A DNA stretch of 26,925 nt from 38-11 sp927435965 (GTDB lineage: Bacteria; Bacillota; Clostridia; Tissierellales; Dethiosulfatibacteraceae). Location: contig CAKMKB010000255.1 of NCBI GenBank assembly GCA_927435965.1, positions 1 through 26,925 on the forward strand, given 5' to 3'. Position 1 is the first letter of the stretch, and each line of letters starts with the position of its first letter. Positions 15,859 to 22,982 of the stretch are shown here, piece by piece. Position numbers and translations under genes: made by a program. Below the pieces are notes generated by a model that worked only from the letters and a program-made list of their open reading frames with translations, made no database searches and was not told where the DNA came from.

Positions 15859-16293
15859 ATGACAAAAGAAGAAAAGAAGCAAGTGGAAAAACATCGCAAT
15901 AACGGTCTCTCTTATGCACAAATAAGCCGAATGCTTGAAGTTTCAGAAAACACCATCAAATCCTACTGCCGACGCAGCGGACTTATAGGCGATAGGAAGT
16001 CCAACAAACCAATCGTTGAACAAACACATAACCAATGTAAAAATTGCGGTGATAAGTTGTTACAAGGAACACGAGGCAAGCCGAAAAAATTCTGCAGTGA
16101 GAAATGCCGCAGGAACTGGTGGAAAGAAAACAGTGATAAGACTGAAAAGAATGCTTTATATACATTGGTATGCCAAGAATGCGGCGAAGCGTTTCAAAGC
16201 TATGGCAACAAGGATAGAAAATTCTGCAACCATGCTTGTTATATTAAGAACCGATTCAAGGGAGGTCTTGGTCATGACCAGTGCGCAGTTTGA
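15859..16293 (+). CDS. HTH protein with two zinc-ribbon-like Cys clusters
   Basis: A 144-residue protein, small and basic. Residues about 5-45 form a helix-turn-helix (NNGLSYAQISRMLEVSENTI with the following KSYCRR). Two Cys clusters follow: CKNCGDKLLQ...KFCSEKC and CQECGEAFQS...KFCNHAC, each with four cysteines in a zinc-ribbon pattern. It is therefore probably a DNA-binding protein. ATG 15859 has AAGGAGG at 15847-15853. It lies between lysis genes and the recombinase operon, and overlaps the next small gene by 20 bases, so it could regulate or assist recombination, perhaps as a directionality factor. That role is inference only. Confidence 0.75.
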   Translation: MTKEEKKQVEKHRNNGLSYAQISRMLEVSENTIKSYCRRSGLIGDRKSNKPIVEQTHNQCKNCGDKLLQGTRGKPKKFCSEKCRRNWWKENSDKTEKNALYTLVCQECGEAFQSYGNKDRKFCNHACYIKNRFKGGLGHDQCAV

Positions 16294-16429
16294 AAGGGAA
16301 AAGAACTACCAGGCTTCCCTTTGCATCGCCAAGAGCATGTTGGAAAAAGGTCTGATCGATAGCAGGGAATACGAGAAAATCAAAGTGGGCTTGATTAGAA
16401 AATACATGCCAATCATAGGTGGTTTGTAG
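16274..16429 (+). CDS. SHOCT-like miniprotein
   Basis: A 51-residue protein starting at ATG 16274, nine bases after GGAGG at 16261-16265 and inside the end of the preceding HTH gene. FEREKNYQASLCIAKSMLEK followed by GLIDSREYEKIKVGLIRKYM matches the short helical SHOCT domain (leaf pattern: a helix, G-L/I-I-(S/T/D)-x-E-E/Y, second helix). SHOCT domains are thought to mediate oligomerisation. Small SHOCT proteins are commonly found directly before large serine recombinases in Clostridia, so I infer an accessory role in recombination. A longer frame reaching upstream is open but has no ribosome binding site. Confidence 0.65.
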   Translation: MTSAQFEREKNYQASLCIAKSMLEKGLIDSREYEKIKVGLIRKYMPIIGGL

Positions 16430-16491
16430 CATTATATAACTTGCTATGTGTCAAAATCAGAGCTAACATCGTGATGGAAGGAGGGTTGAAT

Positions 16492-17838
16492 GTGGGCCGA
16501 ATGATAATGAAAAACACAGTATCAACACCAAAGACCATCGCGAGAAAAAAAGTAGCGGCTTATGCCAGAGTCTCTAGCGGGAAGGACGCCATGCTGCATT
16601 CTCTCTCGGCGCAGGTCAGCTACTACAGCGAGCTGATTCAGAACAATCCCGAATGGGAGTATGCGGGTGTGTATGCCGATGAGGCTATCACAGGTACCAA
16701 GATTGAAAGAGCACAGTTCCAAAAACTGCTGGAAGAATGTAGGCATAAGAGAGTAGACATGATCATCACCAAATCCATATCGAGATTTGCAAGAAACACG
16801 CTGGCCTTGTTAGAAGTGGTCAGAGAACTGAAAGAGATCAATGTGGATGTATACTTTGAAAAAGAAAATATTCACTCCATAAGCGGGGATGGTGAGCTGA
16901 TGCTTTCTATCCTCGTTTCTTTTGCCCAGGCGGAAAGTCTGTCTGTCAGCGATAACTGCAAATGGAGAATAAGGAAGAGCTTTGCCGAAGGAGAGCTGGT
17001 TAATCTAAGATTCATGTTTGGCTTCAATATTTCCAACAAAGACATCACCATAAATCCTGATGAAGCTAAAATCGTCAAAAAGATTTTCAACGATTATCTA
17101 GAAGGAAAAGGAACTACGTCAATCGCAAAAGAACTTAGAGAATTGAACATTAATAGACCAAGAGGTGGGATTTGGACTTCAGAGCGAGTAGCGGAGATTT
17201 TAAAGAACGAGAAACATATCGGGAATTCTTTATTGCAGAAAAAACACGTGTCAGATCATCTGTCAAAAAAACTGGTTAAAAACAAAGGCGAGCTGCCGCA
17301 GTATTATGTAGAAAACAGCCACTCGGCAATTATTGACAAAGAACTTTTCGAGAAAGCGCAAAAGATACTGGCGAAAAAAAGAGAACAGTTTGCAGGTAAA
17401 ACAAGCAACAAGCCATCTCCTTTTACCAGCAAGATCGTATGCGGGCAATGTGGAAAGAACTATAAAAGGAAAGTCAACCATGAAAGAGTCTATTGGGGCT
17501 GCAGTACCTATCTGTGTTTTGGTAAAAAAGCTTGTCCAGCTGGTCAGATTCCTGAAAACATACTGATTGAGAAAGCCAATGAAGTGATTGGAATTGATGT
17601 ATTTCATAAAGAAGCATTTGATGAAGAAATAAGCCATATAGAAGCGAAAGGGCAAAACACATTGAATTTTGTTTTCAAGAATGGAGACAATATAGAGATG
17701 GTCTGGCAACACAAACCACGAAGCGACAGTTGGAACGATGCCGCCAGACAAAAGGCTAGGGAGAGAGAATTACAAAAGAGAAGGGAGGCAATGTATGATA
17801 CGAGCGAAAGCAGTCACGATTATTCCAGCGAAAAGTAA
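16492..17838 (+). CDS. Large serine recombinase 1 of 4
   Basis: A 448-residue recombinase. The resolvase catalytic domain has the nucleophile Ser28 in AAYARVSSGKD and the arginine motif ITKSISRFARNT. The Recombinase domain follows (LNINRPRGGIWTSERVAEIL) and then a zinc ribbon from CGQCGKNYKRK to CSTYLCFGKKACP. After the ribbon only about 90 residues remain and no long coiled coil is visible, unlike recombinase 2. The start is GTG 16492, six bases after AAGGAGGG at 16478-16485; ATG 16474 lies before that site. The last 44 bases overlap recombinase 2. Such proteins cut and rejoin att sites using Ser-DNA links; this one may act with its neighbours. Confidence 0.9.
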   Translation: MGRMIMKNTVSTPKTIARKKVAAYARVSSGKDAMLHSLSAQVSYYSELIQNNPEWEYAGVYADEAITGTKIERAQFQKLLEECRHKRVDMIITKSISRFARNTLALLEVVRELKEINVDVYFEKENIHSISGDGELMLSILVSFAQAESLSVSDNCKWRIRKSFAEGELVNLRFMFGFNISNKDITINPDEAKIVKKIFNDYLEGKGTTSIAKELRELNINRPRGGIWTSERVAEILKNEKHIGNSLLQKKHVSDHLSKKLVKNKGELPQYYVENSHSAIIDKELFEKAQKILAKKREQFAGKTSNKPSPFTSKIVCGQCGKNYKRKVNHERVYWGCSTYLCFGKKACPAGQIPENILIEKANEVIGIDVFHKEAFDEEISHIEAKGQNTLNFVFKNGDNIEMVWQHKPRSDSWNDAARQKARERELQKRREAMYDTSESSHDYSSEK

Positions 17839-19396
17839 AGCCCTCGATCCTTCCTCGGGTAACCCTCTTATAAAGAAAAGAGTCGCGGCTTATGCCAGAG
17901 TGTCGACGGATTTTGACGAACAGCAATCCAGTTTTGATGCACAGCTTGATTACTACACAAAATATATCCAGTCAAAACCGGAATGGGATTTTGTCAAAGT
18001 CTACACAGATGAAGGAATTTCAGCTACAAGTACTAAACACAGAATAGGGTTTAATCGGATGGTCAAGGATGCGGTTGAAGGTAAAATTGATCTTATTCTG
18101 ACCAAATCAGTCTCTAGATTTGCGAGAAACACCGTCGACACGCTGACAAATGTAAGGCGGCTGAAAGAAAATGGCGTAGAGGTCTATTTCGAGAAAGAGA
18201 ATATTTACACGATGGACAGCAAAGGTGAATTATTAATTACTATTATGAGCAGTATAGCACAGGAAGAGTCGAGAAATTTATCTGAGAACATTGCCTGGGG
18301 CCAGCGCAAGCGGTTTGCAGACGGCAAGGTCAGCCTGCCTTACAAACAGTTTCTTGGCTACGAGAAAGGCGAAGACGGGCTGCCAAAGATAGTCGAAAAG
18401 GAAGCCAAGATCATCAGAAGGATCTACCGGCATTTTCTTGAAGGCAAGACGCCTTCAGGCATCGCCAAAATGCTGACAACAGAGAAGATCCCAACGCCAG
18501 GGGGAAAAGAGAACTGGCAGGCGACAACCGTCCAGAGCATTCTACGAAATGAGAAATTTAAAGGCGCGGCACTTTTGCAGAAGAGCTATACCGTCAACTT
18601 TTTGACAAAAAAGAAGAAACTCAACGAAGGCGAAGTACCACAATACTACGTGGAGAACAGCCACCCGGCAATCATTGAACCGGAAACCTTCGAACTGGTC
18701 CAGGAAGAGTTTAAAAGAAGACAGAAGGCAGGCAAGTACACAAGTGCCATCAACTGCTTCGCAAGCCGCATTACCTGCGGCGACTGCGGCGGGTTTTACG
18801 GAAGAAAGGTGTGGCACTCAAACACCAAGTACGCCCAGACCATCTGGCAGTGCAACAACAAATTCTTAAGGAAAGCCAAGTGCACCACACCCCATCTGAA
18901 AGAAGAGGTCATCAAGAAAGCTTTTTTAGAAGCCTTCAACAGTTTAATAGATAACAAGGAAGAGATACTGTCGGACTACGATGAGTTGGTCAAAAGGATC
19001 ACCGACTCCTCAAAAGAGGAAGCAGAAATGGAAACGATAGAGGTGGATTCTCAACTGCTTCATACCGCCCTTGAAAAGCTGATCGCAGAAAACGCGAGAA
19101 CACAGATGGACCAGATCGCCTATACCAAAAAATACAATATTTTGGCAGAAAAACACAACACCCTTCAAAAAAGACTGCAGACAGTGCTAAGCGATATCGA
19201 CAGGAAAAAAGCCAGGAGAAACCTGATGAAGGCTTTCCTGAAAACCCTAAGGAAACAAGACAGCCTCATCACAGCATTTGATGAGAAACTCTGGTCAGCC
19301 ACTCTAAACCATGTGGTGGTAAAGAGTGATAAGGAACTGGTCTTTCACTTCAAAGACGGCAGAGAACTTCCATGGGAGGTTAAGGATGAAGAGTAG
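17795..19396 (+). CDS. Large serine recombinase 2 of 4, with coiled coil
   Basis: A 533-residue protein and the most complete of the four. The catalytic Ser37 lies in VAAYARVSTDFDEQQ, with LTKSVSRFARNT downstream. The Recombinase domain contains KIPTPGGKENWQATTVQSIL, and the zinc ribbon CGDCGGFYGRKVWH closes at CNNKFLRKAKC. A charged helical segment from about residue 370 to 505 (for instance ALEKLIAENARTQMDQIAYT, KHNTLQKRLQTVLSDIDRKK) fits the coiled-coil motif that controls directionality in large serine integrases. The C-terminal VVKSDKELVFHFKDGRELPW is the usual family end. ATG 17795 has GGGAGG at 17783-17788. It overlaps recombinase 3 by 11 bases. Confidence 0.93.
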   Translation: MIRAKAVTIIPAKSKALDPSSGNPLIKKRVAAYARVSTDFDEQQSSFDAQLDYYTKYIQSKPEWDFVKVYTDEGISATSTKHRIGFNRMVKDAVEGKIDLILTKSVSRFARNTVDTLTNVRRLKENGVEVYFEKENIYTMDSKGELLITIMSSIAQEESRNLSENIAWGQRKRFADGKVSLPYKQFLGYEKGEDGLPKIVEKEAKIIRRIYRHFLEGKTPSGIAKMLTTEKIPTPGGKENWQATTVQSILRNEKFKGAALLQKSYTVNFLTKKKKLNEGEVPQYYVENSHPAIIEPETFELVQEEFKRRQKAGKYTSAINCFASRITCGDCGGFYGRKVWHSNTKYAQTIWQCNNKFLRKAKCTTPHLKEEVIKKAFLEAFNSLIDNKEEILSDYDELVKRITDSSKEEAEMETIEVDSQLLHTALEKLIAENARTQMDQIAYTKKYNILAEKHNTLQKRLQTVLSDIDRKKARRNLMKAFLKTLRKQDSLITAFDEKLWSATLNHVVVKSDKELVFHFKDGRELPWEVKDEE

Positions 19397-20768
19397 AAGC
19401 ATAAACCTGATGCAACCAAAAGAAAAGATGATAGAGCCTTTAAAAAAGATACGGGTATGTGCCTATGTCAGGGTATCCACGCCAAACGAAAAGCAGCAGG
19501 ACTCCCTTAAGAACCAGACAGAATACTATCAAAACAAAATAGATAGAAACCCAGACTACCTAAACTGCGGCATCTATTCCGACAGCGGCATATCGGGAAA
19601 CAAAACTGACAGGCCGGGACTTAACGAAGTCATCAGAATGGCAAGAGAAGGGACAATCGATCTGGTGCTGACCAAATCCATCTCCAGGCTTGCCAGAAAG
19701 ACGGAACTGCTATTAAGAATTGTCAGAGAGCTTAAAGAACTGGGTGTCGGAATCATCTTTGAAGAACAGAACATCAGCACCCTGTCTGCGGAAGGGGAAC
19801 TCATGCTGACCGTTCTTGGGGCCATTGCCGAAGAGGAGAGAAAAGCCGTCTCAGAGAATATCAAATGGGCCGTCCAAAAAAGATACCAGGCAGGAAATGG
19901 CATGGTCGATACCAACAAGCTGCTAGGATACGACAAGGACAAACAGAAGAACCTGGTGATTGATGAAGAACAAGCTCAAATCATCAGGAGAATCTTTCAG
20001 CTCTTTCTTGAAAACATAAACGGCAATCAAATCGCATCCATTCTAAACCAAGAAAATATCCCTACCTATAACAGCCACCCCTGGTCATCCCATAGAATCC
20101 TAAGAATCATATCCAATGAAAAGTACAAAGGCGATTTTTTAATGCAGAAAAGCTTTGTGAGCGATACAGGCAGGCAGATCATCAATAGAGGCGAAAAACC
20201 TAAATACTACCTTGAAAACGCCCATCCGGCCATCATATCCAAAGAAGACTGGGAAGCAGCTCAAAAGATCAGAGAAAAAAGAAAGACAAAGCCATATCCT
20301 TACACCGGCAAGATCAAATGTCCATACTGCGGCGCTTCCTTAATTAGAGCGGTGCAAGAAAAAACAAGGGTCAGCTGGACATGCGCCACCTATCTTCAGA
20401 AGGGAAAAGATGTCTGCAAAGGCGCCAGGATAAAAGAAGAACTGCTTAAGGAAATATACAGAGAAGAAGAAATATATCAAGATGAAGTAATAATTAATGA
20501 TAAAGAAATATATCAAGATGAAGCAATAATTAATGATAAAGAATTACATAAAAATAAAGAATTACATAAAAATAAAGAATTACATAAGAATAAAGAATTA
20601 CATAAAGATGAAGAATTGAATAAAGATAAAGAATTACATGAAGATAAAGAATTACATAAAAATAATGAAACCCTGGTTTTACTGGAGGTTGACTGTGACA
20701 AACATACACAAGAGAGGACCAAGGAGAATTATTCCCTTGTACCCTATTCAGAATACTTCAAGGAATGA
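19386..20768 (+). CDS. Large serine recombinase 3 of 4, ending in a repeat tract
   Basis: A 460-residue protein. The catalytic Ser31 is in VCAYVRVSTPNEKQQ and the arginine motif is LTKSISRLARKTE. The Recombinase domain contains NIPTYNSHPWSSHRILRIIS, and the zinc ribbon runs from CPYCGASLIRA to CATYLQKGKDVC. Where relatives have a coiled coil or a C-terminal beta domain, this protein instead has a highly charged tract of six-residue units, mainly KELHKN, encoded by 18-bp repeats (20469-20666), and then a tail of about 33 residues. Its final 74 bases overlap the start of recombinase 4. ATG 19386 follows GGGAGG at 19374-19379. All catalytic residues I can check are intact, so it may be active despite the changed C-terminus. 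Confidence 0.88.
   Translation: MKSRSINLMQPKEKMIEPLKKIRVCAYVRVSTPNEKQQDSLKNQTEYYQNKIDRNPDYLNCGIYSDSGISGNKTDRPGLNEVIRMAREGTIDLVLTKSISRLARKTELLLRIVRELKELGVGIIFEEQNISTLSAEGELMLTVLGAIAEEERKAVSENIKWAVQKRYQAGNGMVDTNKLLGYDKDKQKNLVIDEEQAQIIRRIFQLFLENINGNQIASILNQENIPTYNSHPWSSHRILRIISNEKYKGDFLMQKSFVSDTGRQIINRGEKPKYYLENAHPAIISKEDWEAAQKIREKRKTKPYPYTGKIKCPYCGASLIRAVQEKTRVSWTCATYLQKGKDVCKGARIKEELLKEIYREEEIYQDEVIINDKEIYQDEAIINDKELHKNKELHKNKELHKNKELHKDEELNKDKELHEDKELHKNNETLVLLEVDCDKHTQERTKENYSLVPYSEYFKE
20469..20666 (+). repeat. 18-bp tandem repeat tract within recombinase 3
   Basis: Two 36-bp units (20469-20504 and 20505-20540, differing at one base) are followed by seven 18-bp units (20541-20666) of the form GAATTACATAAAAATAAA. 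Each 36-bp unit reads as two diverged 18-mers, giving about 11 units. The first two 18-bp units are identical, a sign of recent copying. The period is a multiple of three, so copy-number change keeps the frame. The tract is much more AT-rich than the flanking coding sequence. Confidence 0.92.
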
Positions 20769-22191
20769 AGAATCAAAAGAACCGGTCAAAAGAGTTGCGG
20801 CCTACTGCAGGGTATCCTCGGGCAGCGAGGAGCAGCTTAACAGCTTCAATGCGCAGGTATCGTACTATAAAAAATATATCTGTGATAATCCCGACTATGA
20901 ATTTGCAGGTATTTATGCTGATGAAGGCATATCAGGAACTGACCTGAGAAAAAGGGATGGCTTCAATCAAATGATAAAAGACGCCAAAGCAGGAAAGATA
21001 GATGTGATCATCACCAAAAGCATCTCCAGATTTGGCAGAAATACCGTCGATACCCTTAACGCCGTCAGAGAACTCAAGGAACTGAACATAGACATCTATT
21101 TCGATAAAGAAAATATTCATACAATAAACAGCGAAGGAGAACTGCTAATCACGCTGCTTTCAGCAACGGCTCAACAGACAAGCCAATCTCAATCCGAAAA
21201 TTTAAAATGGGGCATTCGCAAGCAGTATGAGAGGGGAAACATAAAAAGTGTTGGCAGTGGAAAATTCCTCGGTTATACGAAAGATGAAGAAGGGAATCTA
21301 ATCATAGATGAGAAAGAAGCCCTTATTGTCAAACGCATCTATAAGGAATTCCTGGAAGGAAATGGAACCCATCAGATAGCAAAAAGGCTTACAGAGGAAA
21401 AGGTTCCGATGACCTTCGGCGGGAAAGGCTGGTGCCCCAGCCACATCAAGAGAGTCCTTACCAATGAGAAGCACAAGGGGGATTTCAGGTTTCAAAAAAC
21501 TTATATTGTGAGTTATTTGACACAGAAAAGGGCCAAGAACAATGGAGAACTGCCTCAGTATTATTCTGAAGACAGCCACCCGGCCATCATCGACAAGAAA
21601 ACCTGGGAACTGGCGCAGCTTGAGTTTGAAAGGCAAAAGGACTATTGCCTGGCGCATCATATAAAAGGCAGGTACCACAATGACCAGGATAGATTTCCAT
21701 TCTCCGGCAGAGTAACCTGCGGTGTCTGCGGGAACACCTACATGCAGATGATAGATGATGATGGAAACAAATACTTCCGATGCAGATCCTTTAAAGGAAA
21801 CCGAGGAACAATCATTGAAGGAAGAGAATACACACCACCGCCAATGGCTACTTGGTCTAAGAATCCCAATCCAAAAAGAAAACGGAAAAAACCGGTGACT
21901 AGGCAAATGTATTGCACGGATATCAAGATGCCGATAGAAAGCATCGAAAAAGCCTTTATAGACGCATGGAACTTTTTGGTAGAGAATACAGATTGGATTG
22001 AAGATAGTGGCGGGTTGCTTAGGAATTACAGAAGTATGGAACTAAGGCGACTGTTATCGGAAACCGGCAAAATTGATGCTACTGATTCAGACATTATCAA
22101 GAGAACATTAGAACACATTGAAATCAGCAAGGACGGAGAGATAGAAGTGTCGTATCTTTCTGGAACAAAAATAAATATAGAAAAACGTTAA
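20695..22191 (+). CDS. Large serine recombinase 4 of 4
   Basis: A 498-residue protein from GTG 20695, seven bases after GGAGG at 20683-20687, which lies in the 3' end of recombinase 3. The catalytic Ser41 is in VAAYCRVSSGSEEQL, with ITKSISRFGRNT following. The Recombinase domain contains KVPMTFGGKGWCPSHIKRVL. The zinc ribbon CGVCGNTYMQMIDDDGNKYF is enlarged by a basic insertion (NPNPKRKRKKPVTRQMYC) before its last cysteine. Only about 80 residues remain after it, with no evident coiled coil, ending ISKDGEIEVSYLSGT. A terminator follows at once, so this is the last gene of the operon and of the prophage. It may be one subunit of a multi-recombinase system. Confidence 0.92.
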   Translation: MTNIHKRGPRRIIPLYPIQNTSRNEESKEPVKRVAAYCRVSSGSEEQLNSFNAQVSYYKKYICDNPDYEFAGIYADEGISGTDLRKRDGFNQMIKDAKAGKIDVIITKSISRFGRNTVDTLNAVRELKELNIDIYFDKENIHTINSEGELLITLLSATAQQTSQSQSENLKWGIRKQYERGNIKSVGSGKFLGYTKDEEGNLIIDEKEALIVKRIYKEFLEGNGTHQIAKRLTEEKVPMTFGGKGWCPSHIKRVLTNEKHKGDFRFQKTYIVSYLTQKRAKNNGELPQYYSEDSHPAIIDKKTWELAQLEFERQKDYCLAHHIKGRYHNDQDRFPFSGRVTCGVCGNTYMQMIDDDGNKYFRCRSFKGNRGTIIEGREYTPPPMATWSKNPNPKRKRKKPVTRQMYCTDIKMPIESIEKAFIDAWNFLVENTDWIEDSGGLLRNYRSMELRRLLSETGKIDATDSDIIKRTLEHIEISKDGEIEVSYLSGTKINIEKR

Positions 22192-22192
22192 G

Positions 22193-22232
22193 ACCGTAGA
22201 GGATGCTTTGATGCTGAATCTGCGGTTTTTTT
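22193..22232 (+). terminator. Intrinsic terminator of the recombinase operon
   Basis: An eight-pair stem, ACCGTAGA with TCTGCGGT (one G-T pair) and an 18-base loop, leads into seven T residues. It begins two bases after the recombinase 4 stop. Confidence 0.75.
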
Positions 22233-22982
22233 GTTTAATAGCAGAAGAAAAGTATGTATTCGGTAAATTAAGTAAGAAAGGAAAGGAATACTTAATGAAG
22301 AATTGTCGAGAAATATTAATATAGAATTTCGGTGCATACCTGTTTATGGTGAACTGAAAATACAATAAATGGTGTGGAGCACGAATAGAAGTGTTGTTTC
22401 TTTCTGCACAAAAATTAATACAGAAAAATACTCAGATCATAGGATAGATGTTACTCTACAGTCCTTTTAATATGAATGTGTTACTGTCAAAAAAATGATC
22501 TAAAGACTTTAATCACTTCGTTTAAATCATAGAATTCTATTATATACTACATTAATTTCTTAATCTAATAGAGATGCTAATAGCCAAAACTATAAACACT
22601 AGTAAGACTTTGTTAGCGTTACAATAAAAAAACTAAATAGCCACCATAAAAACTAATCATTGTACATATATTCTAATTCTTCGTAGAATAAGGATAGTTG
22701 ATATCAATTTAACGCTAGTCTATTGCAAAATATTTGAGAGTCTAATTTGTAATTTGCAAAAATAAAATCATAAACATAACTTAATAGCATAAAATGTTAA
22801 ACTCAATTACATTTATCATTTTTGAAAAGATAGGCACATTTGTTTAGTGCGAATCTTTCCTTCAATGAGAGATAATACGCCTAGATCCATACAATCTAAT
22901 TATCCCTACATAACATATAGGACAGAAATCATTACTTGGATAGTCATATATCCTGCTAAATTCATGATACAAGGAGAAAAAA
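22233..22982. other. AT-rich stretch without intact genes; expected right prophage boundary
   Basis: About 750 bases hold no convincing gene, RNA or strong promoter. The first part has the decayed recombinase end (22385-22428); the rest is AT-rich and resembles the chromosomal flank more than the prophage. The right attachment site (attR) most likely lies between about 22232 and 22560, because the recombinase operon ends there and composition changes, but the short core used by serine integrases cannot be located without attL or an empty site. The regulatory region of the transporter operon should be in the last 150 bases; I see only an AAGGAG ribosome binding site at 22971-22976. Confidence 0.5.
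22385..22428 (+). pseudogene. Decayed copy of a recombinase 3' end
   Basis: These 44 bases match 22141-22185, the end of recombinase 4, at about 39 of 45 aligned positions with one deleted base, which breaks the frame. Weaker similarity seems to continue on both sides, including a decayed version of the terminator near 22432-22470. No start or catalytic domain is left. It is a remnant of another recombinase gene, from either an older element at this locus or a partial duplication. Confidence 0.6.

Noticed and set aside
16016..16273. Long upstream extension of the SHOCT-like frame, giving a 137-residue protein
   Set aside because: It overlaps the well-supported HTH/zinc-ribbon gene, has no ribosome binding site at its start and reads as unusual sequence; the GGAGG-ATG at 16274 is the real start.
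20469..20666. CRISPR array
   Set aside because: Units are contiguous without spacers, in frame and part of a coding sequence; it is a minisatellite.
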